64,000 nt of DNA from Bryobacterales bacterium. GTDB lineage: Bacteria > Acidobacteriota > Terriglobia > Bryobacterales > Bryobacteraceae. The DNA lies in NCBI GenBank assembly GCA_020847045.1, contig JADLCT010000018.1, forward strand, positions 1 to 64,000, in the 5' to 3' direction. A program made the position numbers and the translations under genes. Below, in pieces: positions 24,901-35,113 of the stretch. The stretch's first letter is position 1; every line of letters begins with the position of its first letter. Below the pieces are notes generated by a model. The model worked only from the letters and a program-made list of their open reading frames with translations. It was not told where the DNA came from and did not search any database.

Positions 24901-26668
24901 CTTCGGCGTGACGATCAACTACCTGACCAACGCCGATGAGCTGCAGATCAAGATCGCGCAGGGGGCCAAGCCGGGCGAAGGCGGGCAATTGCCCGGCCAC
25001 AAGGTGGATGAGGTGATCGCCCGCGTGCGGCATTCCACGCCCGGCGTGGGCCTGATCTCGCCGCCGCCACACCACGATATCTACTCGATCGAGGATCTGG
25101 CGCAGTTGATCTATGACCTGAAGAACGCCAATCCGCGGGCCCGCATCTCGGTGAAGCTCGTCTCCGAGGTGGGCGTTGGCATCGTCGCGGCGGGCGTCAC
25201 CAAGGGCCATGCCGACGTGGTGCTGATCTCCGGCGACAGCGGCGGCACCGGCGCCAGTCCGCTTACCTCGATCAAGCACGCTGGGCTGCCCTGGGAACTT
25301 GGGCTGGCCGAGACGCAGCAGGTGCTTGTGATGAACGACCTGCGCTCGCGCGTGATCGTGCAGACCGACGGTAAGCTGTGCACGGGCCGCGACGTGGCCA
25401 TCGCCGTGCTGCTGGGCGCCGAGGAGTTCGGCTTCTCCACCGTGCCGCTGGTGACGGTGGGCTGTATCATGATGCGCAAGTGCCACCTGAACACCTGCCC
25501 GGTGGGCATCGCCACGCAGGATCCGGCGTTGCGCGCCAAGTTCAGCGGCGCGCCAGAGCATGTGATCAACTTCTTCTTCTTCGTGGCCGAGGAGCTGCGG
25601 CGCATCATGGCCACGCTGGGCTTCCGCACGGTGCGGGAGATGGTGGGCCGCGTGGACAAGCTGGACGTTCGCCCGGCCATCGAGCACTGGAAGGCCAAGG
25701 GGCTCGACTTCAGCCACATCTTCCACAATCCCGAGGTTCCCTCGCGCGTGGGCCGCGTGTGTTCCATCGCGCAGGACCACGGCCTGGACGCCGCGCTCGA
25801 TCACGAGCTGATCCGGCAGGCCACCCCGGCGCTCGAACGGGGCGAAACCGTGCATGCCTCGCTGGAGATCCGCAACGTGCACCGCACGGTGGGCACGATG
25901 CTGTCGGGCGAAATCGCGCGACGCTACGGCAGCGAAGGGCTGCCGGACGACACGGTGAACCTGCACTTTCACGGCTCGGCCGGCCAGAGCTTCGGCGCGT
26001 TTCTGGCCAAGGGCGTCACGCTGACGCTGGAAGGCGACGCCAACGATTACACGGGCAAGGGGCTCTCCGGCGGCAAGGTGATTGTCTATCCGCCGAAGGG
26101 GTCCGGCTTCGTGGCGCACGAAAACATCATTGTCGGCAACGTGGTGCTGTACGGCGCCACCAGTGGCGAGGCGTACTTCGACGGCATGGGCGGCGAACGC
26201 TTCGCCGTGCGCAACTCCGGCGCCACCGCCGTGGTGACCAGTGTCGGCGATCACGGCTGCGAATACATGACCAAGGGGCTGGTGATCGTGCTCGGCTCGA
26301 CGGGCCGCAACTTCGGCGCCGGCATGTCGGGCGGCACGGCCTATGTGCTGGACGAAACGGGCGAGTTCGCCCGCTTCAACTGCAACCTCTCCATGGTGGA
26401 TCTGGAGCCGGTGCGGGATGCGGCCGACAGTGATCTGCTGCGCCACTACATCACGAACCTGCACCGGTACACGGGCAGCCAGCGGGCCGGCCATGTGCTG
26501 GACAACTGGGCCGCGTTGCTGCCGAAATTCGTGAAGGTGTTCCCGCACGAGTACAAGCGCGTGCTGGGCATCGCGCGGAACGAGGCCGGCAAGGCCAAGC
26601 CGGCGGCGCAGCCAGCGGCATACTCCAACGGCGTTCCGGCGGAAACCGTTGGGGCCACCCGGCCGTAG
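21992..26668 (+). CDS. gltB: Glutamate synthase, large subunit
   Basis: 1558 residues, full length. Makes glutamate from glutamine and 2-oxoglutarate. Starts at GTG with GGAGAGG. Residues 1-45 are a propeptide; C46 in RDACGLGFV becomes the N-terminal nucleophile of the glutaminase domain (~46-450). A central domain, the FMN/2-oxoglutarate domain (~850-1230) with the 3Fe-4S cysteines in [15 protein letters not shown] (~1157-1171), and the C-terminal beta-helix (~1290-1500) follow. gltD begins 18 bases after it. Confidence 0.97.
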   Translation: MSQQFPNSDSHDHHRIPVGDVHPTRTEPGLPPAQGLYNPLLERDACGLGFVVNINNESSHDIVTKGIQILINLTHRGACGCDPDTGDGAGILIQIPHAFFQRECGALGFQLPPAGGYGVGMVFLPVDRQPRYTCEGVLERIAREEGLEVLGWRDTPVNPNAIGRLARAAQPYIQQIFLKPAGEMTQDDLERKLYLVRKQAEAEIAASDIAQKDFFYLPSLSTRTIVYKGLLLAPQIAEFYKELKDETLVSALCLVHQRFSTNTFPTWQLAHPFRHICHNGEINTIQGNRNWMHARQAVLKSTLFGGELSKAFPVIQPGGSDSASFDNAAEMLFQAGRSLPHVMSMLIPEAWDHDVTMPAEKKAYYEYHASLMEPWDGPAAIAFTDGRVIGATLDRNGLRPARYVVTNDGVLIMASETGVLPVEPANVKFRGRLQPGKMLLCDLEARRIVPDEELKAQLAGRNPYGEWIHKQQVLIDELPAPGRWHQTDFDTLLPRQRAFGYTDEDLKTILAPMAMKGEEPIGSMGTDTPLACLSDKPQPLFHYFKQLFAQVTNPPIDPIREELVMSLTSYIGTERNILDETPEHCHTLKLKDPILTNYDLEKLRRVSHGDFLSTTLYGVFPAEGGAKELQRALDGVCRRASWAIKSGYTLLVLSDRNVDAEYAPIPSLLMLSAVHHHLIREGTRTQVALIVESGEPREVMHYSLLIGYGASAVNPYLAIETLEDMQNKGLLGAAGFETALKNYKKAINKGLLKVFSKMGISTLQSYRGAQVFEAVGLAKSLVDRYFTGTASRIEGVDLEVLAREAKMKHDLAYQPVTEAETELMTGGSYQYRTRGEYHLLNPATIAKLQHAVRSEDQKKAYATYEEYSRLINDQSKTLCTLRGLMEFQSGGQPVPLEEVEPASEIVKRFATGAMSFGSISKEAHETLAIAMNRIGGRSNTGEGGEDEARFPREANGDWRRSAIKQVASGRFGVTINYLTNADELQIKIAQGAKPGEGGQLPGHKVDEVIARVRHSTPGVGLISPPPHHDIYSIEDLAQLIYDLKNANPRARISVKLVSEVGVGIVAAGVTKGHADVVLISGDSGGTGASPLTSIKHAGLPWELGLAETQQVLVMNDLRSRVIVQTDGKLCTGRDVAIAVLLGAEEFGFSTVPLVTVGCIMMRKCHLNTCPVGIATQDPALRAKFSGAPEHVINFFFFVAEELRRIMATLGFRTVREMVGRVDKLDVRPAIEHWKAKGLDFSHIFHNPEVPSRVGRVCSIAQDHGLDAALDHELIRQATPALERGETVHASLEIRNVHRTVGTMLSGEIARRYGSEGLPDDTVNLHFHGSAGQSFGAFLAKGVTLTLEGDANDYTGKGLSGGKVIVYPPKGSGFVAHENIIVGNVVLYGATSGEAYFDGMGGERFAVRNSGATAVVTSVGDHGCEYMTKGLVIVLGSTGRNFGAGMSGGTAYVLDETGEFARFNCNLSMVDLEPVRDAADSDLLRHYITNLHRYTGSQRAGHVLDNWAALLPKFVKVFPHEYKRVLGIARNEAGKAKPAAQPAAYSNGVPAETVGATRP

Positions 26669-26686
26669 AGGGCACGAGGAGTCACG

Positions 26687-28102
26687 ATGGGAAAAGAAAC
26701 CGGATTCATGGAGTACGCGCGCGAGCTGCCTGTCAGAAGGCCCGTCGCCGAGCGCGTGAACGACTACTTCGAGATCTACCAGCCGTTCGCCGATGAGAAG
26801 GTGCGTACGCAAGGGGCGCGCTGCATGGACTGCGGCGTGCCGTTCTGCCACACCGGCTGCCCGTTGCACAACGTCATTCCCGACTGGAACGACCTGGTGT
26901 ACCGCGGCCGCTGGCGGGAAGCGATCCGCGTGCTGCACTCGACGAACAACTTTCCCGAGTTCACCGGGCGCATCTGCCCGGCGCCGTGCGAATCGGCGTG
27001 CGTACTGGGCATCAACGAGCCGCCCGTGGCCATCAAGTTGATCGAGCGCACGGTGATCGACCACGCCTGGGCGGAGGGATGGTTGAAGCCCGAGCCGCCG
27101 CCGCAGCGCACCGGCAAGCGCGTGGCCGTGGTGGGCAGCGGCCCGGCGGGCCTGGCGGCGGCGCAGCAGTTGAACCGCGCCGGACACTGGGTGACGGTGC
27201 TGGAAAAGTCGGACCGGCTGGGCGGCCTGCTCCGCTACGGCATTCCGGACTTCAAGATGGAGAAGCATTTGATCGACCGGCGTGTCGATCAGATGACCAG
27301 CGAGGGCGTGGAGTTCCGCACGCGGGCGCACGTGGGCGGCAATGTGCCGGTGAAGGATCTGCTCAGCGAGTTCGATGCGATGCTGCTGGCCGGCGGGGCC
27401 GAGGCGCCGCGCGATCTTCCGGTTCCGGGCAGGGAGTTGAAGGGAATTCACTTCGCCATGGAGTTCCTGCCCCAGCAGAACAAGCGCAACGCGGGCGACA
27501 CGGTGGAGAACCAGATTCTGGCCACGGGCAAGCGCGTGGTGATCATCGGCGGCGGCGACACAGGCGCCGACTGCCTTGGCACCTCGCACCGGCACAAGGC
27601 GGCCAGCGTGCATCAGTTCGAAATCATGCCCCTGCCTCCGGCGGACCGCTCACCTTCGACGCCGTGGCCGATGTGGCCACTGATGCTGCGTCAGGAGAGC
27701 TCGCACGAGGAGGGCGGCGAGCGCGGATGGGCGGTCAACACGGTTCGCTTTGAAGGTGACGCCCAGGGCAACGTGAAAAAGCTGCACGGCGTGAAGGTGG
27801 GGCCACCGCCGAAGTTCGAGGCCGTACCTGGGTCGGAGTTCTCTCTGGACGCCGATCTGGTGCTGCTCGCCATGGGCTTCACCGGCCCGGTGCGCGGCGG
27901 CATGATTGAGCAGTTGGCTGTCGAACTGGATGCGCGCGGCAACGTGCTGTGCGACGGCAACTACATGTCGAGCGTGCCGGGGGTGTTCGCCGCGGGCGAC
28001 ATGCGGCGCGGCCAGTCGCTGGTGGTGTGGGCAATCAGCGAAGGCCGGAAAGCGGCGCGGGCGATCGATGTGTACCTGATGGGCGCCTCGAAGCTGCCGT
28101 AG
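26687..28102 (+). CDS. gltD: Glutamate synthase, small subunit
   Basis: 471 residues. Supplies electrons from NAD(P)H to GltB. N-terminal iron-sulphur cysteines ([14 protein letters not shown] near 46-59, then [13 protein letters not shown]), FAD site [17 protein letters not shown] (~147-163), NAD(P) site [13 protein letters not shown] (~284-296), C-terminal FAD contact [13 protein letters not shown]. Good SD (AGGAG) before the ATG. Operon with gltB. Confidence 0.96.
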   Translation: MGKETGFMEYARELPVRRPVAERVNDYFEIYQPFADEKVRTQGARCMDCGVPFCHTGCPLHNVIPDWNDLVYRGRWREAIRVLHSTNNFPEFTGRICPAPCESACVLGINEPPVAIKLIERTVIDHAWAEGWLKPEPPPQRTGKRVAVVGSGPAGLAAAQQLNRAGHWVTVLEKSDRLGGLLRYGIPDFKMEKHLIDRRVDQMTSEGVEFRTRAHVGGNVPVKDLLSEFDAMLLAGGAEAPRDLPVPGRELKGIHFAMEFLPQQNKRNAGDTVENQILATGKRVVIIGGGDTGADCLGTSHRHKAASVHQFEIMPLPPADRSPSTPWPMWPLMLRQESSHEEGGERGWAVNTVRFEGDAQGNVKKLHGVKVGPPPKFEAVPGSEFSLDADLVLLAMGFTGPVRGGMIEQLAVELDARGNVLCDGNYMSSVPGVFAAGDMRRGQSLVVWAISEGRKAARAIDVYLMGASKLP

Positions 28103-28134
28103 GCGCGAAAGCCCGCGGCGGCGGAACGAGATCG

Positions 28135-29658
28135 TTACCGGATGACTTCCAACGGGCGCAGGTCAACCGAGCCGTTGTGCAGCGGCGCCCACTGATCGGC
28201 GCCCACCACGGCCCGGTTGGGATCGCTTTCCACGGCCAGACCCTGCTCCACGGCGTAGTAATAGTTGCTGCCCGCCTTGGCCTGGTAGCGGTTCCCCTGC
28301 TGATCCTGCAAACGCACGGTTCCGCTCAGCAGGTCGCCCACGGCTTCGGCGCGCTTGCCGGCCGACTCCATTCGGTCCTCAAACATGCGCTGGCCCAACT
28401 CGGCCTGTCCCCGGAGATAGTTCATCGTTGCCTGCGTATCGCGGGATGCCGCCTGGCGATTGGCCATGATCCACTGCGGATTCCAACGCACGGAGGCGAG
28501 CACCTGCCTCATGATGCGCGATACCCCGGCCTCCTTTCCTTGCGCGGCGATGAAGCCGCTGATGTTGCGTTGCAGGCTGCCCGCCACCAGGTTCGGGTCC
28601 ACCGAGCGCATGAAAGTCGTGTGTCCGGCGACCCTGCCCGACACCGCCATGCCGTTGCGCGAGCCTGAAAACTCCGCTTCGCCGATGGCGTTCCGGATGC
28701 CTTGCAGGCCCACCTGCTGCGGCATTTGATCGGCCTGCTGCGACAACTCGGCGCGGTCGCGCCGCTGGGTCACCTGCACGCCCGTCAGGCCGTAGTCGCG
28801 GCCCAGCCCCTGCGTAATGTAGCTCTCGGCCAATTGTGTTCCGGTTGCATAGGGGCACCACCCGGCGTAGCCTCCCGTTCCGGGCACCTGCATGGTTTGC
28901 GGTCCGGGAATGGTGCATGTGCCCAGGCGCGTGTCGCCCACCCAGATTACGGATGCCCCATCGGGACTCAAGAAGCGGAACGAGGTGCGCACGTCGAGAT
29001 TGCTGAGGCGCTGCACGCTGCTTTCGGCGCGCCATCCGGCCGGCTTGGATGCCGCGAAGGCGTTTTCGGTTGGCTCCTGCCAGGCCTCCATGGGCAGTTC
29101 GCGGACCTCTCCATCGCCCCGGCCGCCGCTGTTGCCACCATTCGCTTGTCCCGGCTCACGGTAGGCAAAGCTGCGCAGCACGCCCACCAGTTTCGGCCGC
29201 GTCTGATCGAACTCGCCGGCCGGGGCCGCCATGCCGAACAGCATCGCCGAGCTACCACTGGCCGCCGAGCACATCACGGCGGCGCGAATCAGTCCATCGT
29301 GCATGGTGAATCCGGCCACGGCCGTTCCGCGGCCCTCTTCGCGAACGCTCGCCGGCGAAGCGCCCGGAAAGGCGCCCCATCGGTTCGCCATGACGCCTCG
29401 CAACAGCGAGCCGCAATCCTGCAACCGGCCCACCACGGGCGCCACCACCACGTACGATTTACGGTCGCCCGAAACCACGGCCACCTGTCCGCCGCCCAGT
29501 TTCTCCACCTTCCAGCCGCCCGGCACTCGGACCACGAATCCGTCGGCATCCTGGTGCACGGATCCAGTCCAGTCTCCGCGTAACTCTTCCACTTTCCGCT
29601 GCGCGGCCGAGCATCCCAGCAGCGCCGCCACGGCGCCCAACAGTGCGATTGTCTTCAT
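28135..29658 (-). CDS. Lipoprotein of unknown function
   Basis: 507 residues from the ATG at 29658, chosen because it gives a lipoprotein signal (ALLGAVAALLGC, Cys 16); upstream in-frame starts give an unlikely leader. I recognise no domain. The middle (~110-330) may hold two related halves, each with a hydrophobic strand set. It is divergent from a Tat-exported protein gene over 73 bases and meets gltD head-on. Confidence 0.7.
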   Translation of the reverse strand: MKTIALLGAVAALLGCSAAQRKVEELRGDWTGSVHQDADGFVVRVPGGWKVEKLGGGQVAVVSGDRKSYVVVAPVVGRLQDCGSLLRGVMANRWGAFPGASPASVREEGRGTAVAGFTMHDGLIRAAVMCSAASGSSAMLFGMAAPAGEFDQTRPKLVGVLRSFAYREPGQANGGNSGGRGDGEVRELPMEAWQEPTENAFAASKPAGWRAESSVQRLSNLDVRTSFRFLSPDGASVIWVGDTRLGTCTIPGPQTMQVPGTGGYAGWCPYATGTQLAESYITQGLGRDYGLTGVQVTQRRDRAELSQQADQMPQQVGLQGIRNAIGEAEFSGSRNGMAVSGRVAGHTTFMRSVDPNLVAGSLQRNISGFIAAQGKEAGVSRIMRQVLASVRWNPQWIMANRQAASRDTQATMNYLRGQAELGQRMFEDRMESAGKRAEAVGDLLSGTVRLQDQQGNRYQAKAGSNYYYAVEQGLAVESDPNRAVVGADQWAPLHNGSVDLRPLEVIR

Positions 29659-29731
29659 ATCCGGATGGCGCATTCGGCGGCCGGATTGAATCACGCCGCC
29701 GCACACGGTCCCCCACTGTATCCTTGGTTCC

Positions 29732-31129
29732 ATGTTGTCTCGCCGCTCGATGCTCTCCCTGCTGCCTGCCGCTTTCCCCGGCGCGGCAGCCGCGCAAACC
29801 CGCTTCGCGGGCCTTCCCAATACCGGGCTCTCCTCGCACACGGCCGGTCCGCGCTCGGAATGCGGCGTTGGCGCGCTCATGCCCTGGGCCGATGCGTTGT
29901 GGGCCATCACCTATAACTCTCACATGAAGGCCACCGGCACGGGACTCTGCCTCTACCGCATCGACGACCGCTTCGAAGCCATCGCCGTGCACCAGCACGA
30001 TGGCACGCACGCCAACCGCCTGGTGCACGCCCCATCCAACCAGGTATTCATCGGCCCGTATGCCATCGATGACCGCGGCAACCACCGCTTTATGCCCGAT
30101 CTGGCGGAACATCGTCTTACCACCACCATGCCGCATCTGACCGATCCGGCCAACCGCGTCTACTTCCTCACCATGGAAGGACTGCTGTTTGAGCACGATG
30201 TCCACACGCATCAATCCCGCCAGATCGACGACCTTGTGAAGCGATTCCAGATCCGTCAGCGTCCTCACTTCAAAGGTGGCTTCACGGCGCAAGGGCGGAT
30301 GGTGGTCACCAACAACGGTTTCTACGAATTTGGCGATACGCAGGCCGGGCTGTTTGAGTTCGACGGCAAATCCTGGCGCGCGCTTTCGCGCAAGCCCCAC
30401 ATGGATGTCGCCGCGCGCGGCAATCTCGGCGGCGTTTTGTTCGCCACCGGATGGGACGAAAGCTCGGTTCTGTTCTGGGCCCTGGTGAAGGGCGAGTGGC
30501 AGCGCTACCGTCTGCCCAAGTCCAGCAACCGCTTCAACCACGCCTGGCAAACCGAATGGATGCGCATTCGCGAGGTGGAAACCGAGCACTTCCTGATGGA
30601 TATTCACGGTATGTTCTATGAGTTGCAGCCCATCGCCTTCGAGGGCCGCATCTGGGGCGTGAAACCGGTGTGCGCCCACCTGCGCACCATTCCCGACTTC
30701 ACGCCCTTCCGCGGACTGCTGGCGTTGGGCGGCAACGAAGGCTCGCCGAACAACAACAACAATCCGCTCGGCGGCCAGCCGCAGTCCGGCATCTGGTACG
30801 GCAAGACCGACGATCTGTGGTCCTGGGGCAAGCCCGCGGGATGGGGCGGCCCGTGGCGCAAGGCCGCCGTCACGGCCAACCAGCCCTCCGACCCCTTCCT
30901 AATGACCGGATTCGACCGCAAGTCGCTCCACCTGGCCGCGAGCAAGAGCTGCGCGTTTCATGTCGAGATCGACTTTTTGGGCGACGGCTCCTGGGTCACC
31001 TACGAACGGATCGCGGTTTCCGGCGGCGCTTACGCGCATCATGAATTCCCGGGCGCCTTCAGCGCGCACTGGGTGCGTCTTACGCCTTCGGTTTCCTGCA
31101 CGGCTACGGCCGAGTTCATCTATGGATGA
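29732..31129 (+). CDS. Tat-exported protein of unknown function
   Basis: 465 residues. Tat signal (SRRSMLSLLPAAFPG, then AAAAQ cleavage). The rest is beta-rich with many Trp/His/Gly turns, such as LMPWADALWAITY and GGVLFATGWDESS, consistent with a propeller, but no named family is recognised. A run of Asn (about residues 345-349, NNNNN) marks an exposed loop. The next gene (ArsC-like) starts 48 bases later on the same strand. Confidence 0.7.
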   Translation: MLSRRSMLSLLPAAFPGAAAAQTRFAGLPNTGLSSHTAGPRSECGVGALMPWADALWAITYNSHMKATGTGLCLYRIDDRFEAIAVHQHDGTHANRLVHAPSNQVFIGPYAIDDRGNHRFMPDLAEHRLTTTMPHLTDPANRVYFLTMEGLLFEHDVHTHQSRQIDDLVKRFQIRQRPHFKGGFTAQGRMVVTNNGFYEFGDTQAGLFEFDGKSWRALSRKPHMDVAARGNLGGVLFATGWDESSVLFWALVKGEWQRYRLPKSSNRFNHAWQTEWMRIREVETEHFLMDIHGMFYELQPIAFEGRIWGVKPVCAHLRTIPDFTPFRGLLALGGNEGSPNNNNNPLGGQPQSGIWYGKTDDLWSWGKPAGWGGPWRKAAVTANQPSDPFLMTGFDRKSLHLAASKSCAFHVEIDFLGDGSWVTYERIAVSGGAYAHHEFPGAFSAHWVRLTPSVSCTATAEFIYG

Positions 31130-31177
31130 TGCCTGGGCCGCGTTCCTCGCCCCCCGGTCTGCCACAATCGTTATTGT

Positions 31178-31549
31178 ATGATTCGCGTCCAGATCTTCGG
31201 CGTAAAGAATTCGCAGGCCACACGCGCCGCCGAGCGCTTCTTCAAGGAACGCCGCATTGATCTGCAACTCGTCGATTTGAAAGTGAAGCCGATGGCGCCG
31301 GGCGAGTTGAAACGGTTTCTGGACAAGTTCACCTTGCAGGGGCTAATCGACAGGGAAGGGAAGTCCTTCCTGGATGCCGGACTGGCTCACATGCGCATGA
31401 CCGGCCCCGATTTGATCCGCCGCATCGAAACCGATCCGGGCTTGCTGCGCCTGCCTCTGGTGCGCGCGGGCAACCTTGTCAGCATGGGCCGCGACGAGCA
31501 GGCGTGGAAGGCCATGGCCGCGCAGGACGGCACATCCGGTTCACGCTAG
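31178..31549 (+). CDS. ArsC/Spx-family protein without the catalytic Cys
   Basis: 123 residues, the size of ArsC-like thioredoxin-fold proteins. Fold marks: VQIFGVKNSQATRAAERFFKE, ERRIDLQLVDLK, and LRLPLVRAGN near the C-terminus. The N-terminal Cys (or CxxC) used by arsenate reductases and Spx is replaced by GVKNSQAT, with no Cys in the whole protein, so redox catalysis is not possible. Probably a binding protein. It overlaps the end of the convergent ABC-F gene by 4 bases. Confidence 0.78.
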   Translation: MIRVQIFGVKNSQATRAAERFFKERRIDLQLVDLKVKPMAPGELKRFLDKFTLQGLIDREGKSFLDAGLAHMRMTGPDLIRRIETDPGLLRLPLVRAGNLVSMGRDEQAWKAMAAQDGTSGSR

Positions 31550-33180
31550 TGATAGATCCCCGGCGCCTCGTGGCCGGTCTGCGTCACATACTCTTCGTAG
31601 GTTCCCGGATACAGCAGCGGAGCGCCCGTGCCACTTTCGCCGCCCAGCTCCAGCACGCGCGAGCCGAGGCCGCGCAGGAAGGTGCGGTCGTGCGAGACGA
31701 ACAACATCGTCCCCTCGAACTCGCGCAGCGCCTCGATCAGCATCTCTTTCGTCGCCAGGTCGAGGTGGTTGGTGGGCTCGTCCAGAACCAGAAAATTCGG
31801 CGGGTTGTACAGCATGCGCGCCATGGCTAGCCGGGTCTTCTCGCCACCGGAAAGCGCCCGAATCTTCTTGTCCACGTCGTCGCCGGAAAACTGAAACGCC
31901 CCGGCCAGCGTACGCAGCGAGCCCAGGCTGTCCAACGGGAAGTCCTGCTGCAACTGCTCGGCGATGGTCAGCTCCGCGTTGAGCACGTCGAGCGATTGCT
32001 GCGCGAAGTAGCCCATGTTCACGTTGGCCCCCATCCGCACCTGCCCGCCGTCAGGCGCGCTGGCCCCGGCCACCATCTTCAGCAACGTCGTCTTGCCCGC
32101 GCCGTTGCGCCCCATCACCGCCCAACGCTCACCGCGCCGCACCGTCAGCGTGAAGTTGTCGTAGAGGCGCCGCTCGCCATACGACTTGGAGACACCCTCC
32201 ACCATAGCCACCTGGTCTCCCGAACGAGGCGGCGTACGGAACTCGAACTTCACCACCTGGCGTTTTTTGGGCAGTTCGATTTTTTCGATCTTGTCCAGCG
32301 CTTTGATGCGGCTTTGCACCTGCGCCGCCCTGGCCGCATGCGTTTTGAAGCGTTCAATGAAACGCTGCTCCTTGGCGAGCATGGCCTGCTGCCGGGTGAA
32401 GGCGGCCTGCTGGTTGGCCTCGCGCAGGGAACGCTCGCGCATGTAGAAATCGTAGTTTCCCGAATAGACGATGATCTCGCCGCCGTCGATTTCGGCGATC
32501 CGCGACACGATCCGGTTCATGAACTCGCGGTCGTGAGAGGTCATCATCAGCGCGCCTTCGTAGGCCTTCAGGAACTGCTCCAGCCAGATGATGGATTCCA
32601 GATCCAGGTGGTTGGTGGGCTCGTCCATCAACAGGACATCGGGCCGGCCGAGCAGCACGCGCGCCAGCGCGACGCGCATCTTCCAACCGCCGGAAAGCGC
32701 TCCCACATCGCCGTCGATCTGCGAGTCGCCGAAGCCGAGTCCGTGCAGCACCTCGCGCGCCTGCGCCTCCAGAGTGTAGCCGCCCAGGTGCTGATACTCC
32801 TCCTGCGCGTGGCCGAAACGGTCGAGGATCGCATCCATCTCGCCGGCGCGCGCAGGATCTTCCAACGCCCGCTGCAACTCCTCCAACTCGTGGTGCAACT
32901 CGCCGGCGCGCCCGCTGCCGGCAATGGCCTCGTCCAGCGTCGAGCGCCCCTTCATTTCCTCGACATCCTGCCGGAAGTAGCCGATGGTCAGTTTCCTGGG
33001 GACGGTGACTTCCCCATCATCCGGGGCCTCTTCGCCCACCACCATGCGGAACAGCGTCGTCTTGCCCGCACCGTTCGGGCCCACCAGGCCCACCTTCTCG
33101 CCAGGGTTCAACTGGAAGGACGCTTCGACGAACACCAACTGGCGGCCATATTGTTTGTTGATATTGGAAAAAGAAATCAT
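31546..33180 (-). CDS. ABC-F family ATPase (ribosome-associated type)
   Basis: 544 residues from the ATG at 33180. Two ABC domains in one chain without membrane helices: Walker A GPNGAGKTT (34-42) and GRNGAGKTT, signatures LSGGWKMR and LSGGEKTR, both Walker B with DEPTNHLD. The linker carries charged helices (EANQQAAFTRQQAMLAKEQR) typical of ABC-F factors that help translation or confer antibiotic resistance. No resistance genes are nearby, so a housekeeping role (YheS/Uup/EttA-like) is more likely. Confidence 0.92.
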   Translation of the reverse strand: MISFSNINKQYGRQLVFVEASFQLNPGEKVGLVGPNGAGKTTLFRMVVGEEAPDDGEVTVPRKLTIGYFRQDVEEMKGRSTLDEAIAGSGRAGELHHELEELQRALEDPARAGEMDAILDRFGHAQEEYQHLGGYTLEAQAREVLHGLGFGDSQIDGDVGALSGGWKMRVALARVLLGRPDVLLMDEPTNHLDLESIIWLEQFLKAYEGALMMTSHDREFMNRIVSRIAEIDGGEIIVYSGNYDFYMRERSLREANQQAAFTRQQAMLAKEQRFIERFKTHAARAAQVQSRIKALDKIEKIELPKKRQVVKFEFRTPPRSGDQVAMVEGVSKSYGERRLYDNFTLTVRRGERWAVMGRNGAGKTTLLKMVAGASAPDGGQVRMGANVNMGYFAQQSLDVLNAELTIAEQLQQDFPLDSLGSLRTLAGAFQFSGDDVDKKIRALSGGEKTRLAMARMLYNPPNFLVLDEPTNHLDLATKEMLIEALREFEGTMLFVSHDRTFLRGLGSRVLELGGESGTGAPLLYPGTYEEYVTQTGHEAPGIYH

Positions 33181-33267
33181 CCGATACTCCAAGCTAGCAG
33201 ACCATCCAGGGTTTGCTTCTCACGCCGTGCTCCCCGTTCGGCTATCGTGGAGGAAGTGGACCGCCTT

Positions 33268-34032
33268 ATGTTTCGATTGACAGCCGCCATTTGCTTCGCC
33301 ACCGGCCTGGCCGCGGCCCAACCCGTGGAGATCGTTCTGGCCACTTACGGCTCGGGACAGTTGCACGATGTCACCGGCGTGGTGCGCAGCGCGCTGGCGG
33401 CGGGCAAGCAGGAACTGCCCGTGACGCTCGATGCGCTCGGCGTGGGGGATCCCGCGCCGGGCCGCGTCAAGACGCTACGGATCATCTATCGCGCCGCGGG
33501 GCTGCTGTTTGAAACCGCCGCACGTGATTTTGAAACCATCGCGCTGCCAGTGTCCGCGCCATCGGCCGCCGCTCCGTCCGTTCCGCCGGCATCGGCCCCT
33601 CCGGCCGGCAACGGCATCGCGACCGGTGGCTTTTTTGATCCGCCCGCAACGGCCGGGAGTGGAGCACCCGGCTCAGGCGTGGCCACCGCTCCGCCGTCCG
33701 CACCGCCTTCCGCACCGCCCGCCGCCAGCACGATTGTTTCGCCGGTGGCTTCGGTGCCCAACGGCGCCTGCTTTTACTTGCAGTCCAACTATGGCGGCAC
33801 GCCCTACTGCTTTGCCAGCGGCAGCGCCTCGGCCGATCTCGGCTCCGAGCGCCGCCGGTTCCGCAGCATGCGCCTGGTGGGTTCGGCGCAAGCCGCCGTG
33901 CTTTTCGACGCCAACAATTTCAGCGGCGCCTCGGCCCGCCTCACACAGAGCCAGCCCGACCTTCGCACGGCCCGGGGTGCGTACTACACCTCCGACTTCG
34001 ACGAACGCGCCGCCAGCCTGCGCGTGGAATGA
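33268..34032 (+). CDS. Exported DUF3395-like plus beta/gamma-crystallin-like protein
   Basis: 254 residues from the ATG at 33268 (an in-frame opening continues far upstream but is antisense to the ABC-F gene). Signal peptide ~1-17. Residues ~19-85 resemble DUF3395 (EIVLATYGSGQLHDVTGVV, GDPAPGRVKTLRIIY). A Pro/Ala/Ser linker (~95-165) leads to a C-terminal crystallin/peptidase-inhibitor I36-like domain (CFYLQSNYGGTPYCF, FDANNFSGASARL). The combination is new to me. Function unknown. Confidence 0.7.
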   Translation: MFRLTAAICFATGLAAAQPVEIVLATYGSGQLHDVTGVVRSALAAGKQELPVTLDALGVGDPAPGRVKTLRIIYRAAGLLFETAARDFETIALPVSAPSAAAPSVPPASAPPAGNGIATGGFFDPPATAGSGAPGSGVATAPPSAPPSAPPAASTIVSPVASVPNGACFYLQSNYGGTPYCFASGSASADLGSERRRFRSMRLVGSAQAAVLFDANNFSGASARLTQSQPDLRTARGAYYTSDFDERAASLRVE

Positions 34033-34057
34033 GCGGCTTTCCCAGACGCCGTCAGCA

Positions 34058-35110
34058 TCAAAAGGTGCGGCTGGGCCTGTAGCCGGGACGGGCGCGCACG
34101 CGCATCTTTTTCGCCGCATCGCTCAGAATCTCGATGTTGATGCGCCGGAAGCCGTCGTTGGGGTTTGGCTGCGGATAGTAGCTCACCGTGTAGGAGTTGC
34201 CCAGCGATTCGCGAATCGACTCGAACGCCTCCACCTGCTTCTGCCATGTCTTGGCGAAAAACACCTGGCCGCCGGTCCGCTGCGAGATCCGCTTGAAGAC
34301 GTTCGACGAGATGGCGTCGCGGTTCACGTCGTTGGTGGAGATCACATAAATCGGAATGCCCTCATCTTCGGCCACGGCGCGCACGTCGTCCGGCGCCACC
34401 ATGCTGGCGTTGTCCGGTCCGTTGGAAAAGACGATCACCACTTTGCGGCCGGGAACCTTGGCGGCGTCGCGCAAGGCCAGCAGGAGAGCGTTGTAGAGGG
34501 CCGCGTCGTCGCCCGCCACGGCCTTGCGCAGTCCCATGATGGCCTGGTTCCTGTCGCGCGTCAGAGAGGCCGCCCGCGAGAGGTTTCTCGAAAACGTGTA
34601 GATGGCCACCGAGTCGGCCCGGTCCAGGCCGCGCACGAAATCGGCAATCGCGTCGGAGGCGTAGACGAACCCCCTGTACATGTAGTTGCTCGTGTCGAAG
34701 AGAACGAAGACGTTGGTGCCCACGAAGGCGTCGCCGCGTGACTCGGCGGCTTCCGGCGCGGCGGCTTTCGGCGCGGGAGCCGAAGCCACGATGGGCCGCG
34801 TGCTGCCGTCCTCGAGCACCTGAATGGGCGGCTTGTTCCCTTCGCCGAACGTGGACACCTTTTGCAGAATGCCATCCTCGGTGATCCGGAAATCCACCGG
34901 TCTCAAGCCGGTGATGTATTTGCCTTTGTTGTCGGTCACGGTGAAACTCAGCACCACCATGTCCACTTTCACGCGGAATGTGGGCCTGTCCTCGCTATCG
35001 GGGGCGGCGGTCTCCTGCGCCCAACCCAGCGCTGCGCCGGCCGCGTGCAGCCCGGTGCATAGAGCCAGCCGCCGTGTCACTCTTCCGCCCGCCGTCTCAT
35101 GTCTTGGCAT
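34058..35110 (-). CDS. VWFA domain protein, acidobacterial type
   Basis: 350 residues. Tat/Sec-like leader (TRRLALCTGLHAAGAALGWAQ), then a strand-rich N-terminal part (FRVKVDMVVLSFTVTDNKGK), then a von Willebrand A domain (~130-345) of the acidobacteria-specific VWFA-related group. The metal site motif is D139-T-S-N-Y, with Tyr where Ser or Thr is usual, so metal-dependent binding may be reduced. It starts 3 bases after the 1117-residue gene ends, hence the same operon. Confidence 0.85.
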   Translation of the reverse strand: MPRHETAGGRVTRRLALCTGLHAAGAALGWAQETAAPDSEDRPTFRVKVDMVVLSFTVTDNKGKYITGLRPVDFRITEDGILQKVSTFGEGNKPPIQVLEDGSTRPIVASAPAPKAAAPEAAESRGDAFVGTNVFVLFDTSNYMYRGFVYASDAIADFVRGLDRADSVAIYTFSRNLSRAASLTRDRNQAIMGLRKAVAGDDAALYNALLLALRDAAKVPGRKVVIVFSNGPDNASMVAPDDVRAVAEDEGIPIYVISTNDVNRDAISSNVFKRISQRTGGQVFFAKTWQKQVEAFESIRESLGNSYTVSYYPQPNPNDGFRRINIEILSDAAKKMRVRARPGYRPSRTF

Positions 35111-35113
35111 GGA

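Noticed and set aside
22310-27613. A 1767-codon open frame on the minus strand across gltB and gltD
   Set aside because: It is antisense to two certain genes; its product is His/Arg/Gln/Leu-rich without any motif. Long open antisense frames are expected in GC-rich coding DNA.
28103-28134. Terminator between gltD and the lipoprotein gene
   Set aside because: The 32 bases are GC-rich but no stem of more than four pairs could be found.
31996-33267. Plus-strand open frame running into the DUF3395-like gene
   Set aside because: Antisense to the ABC-F gene; the real protein starts at 33268 with a signal peptide. The upstream part has no family resemblance.
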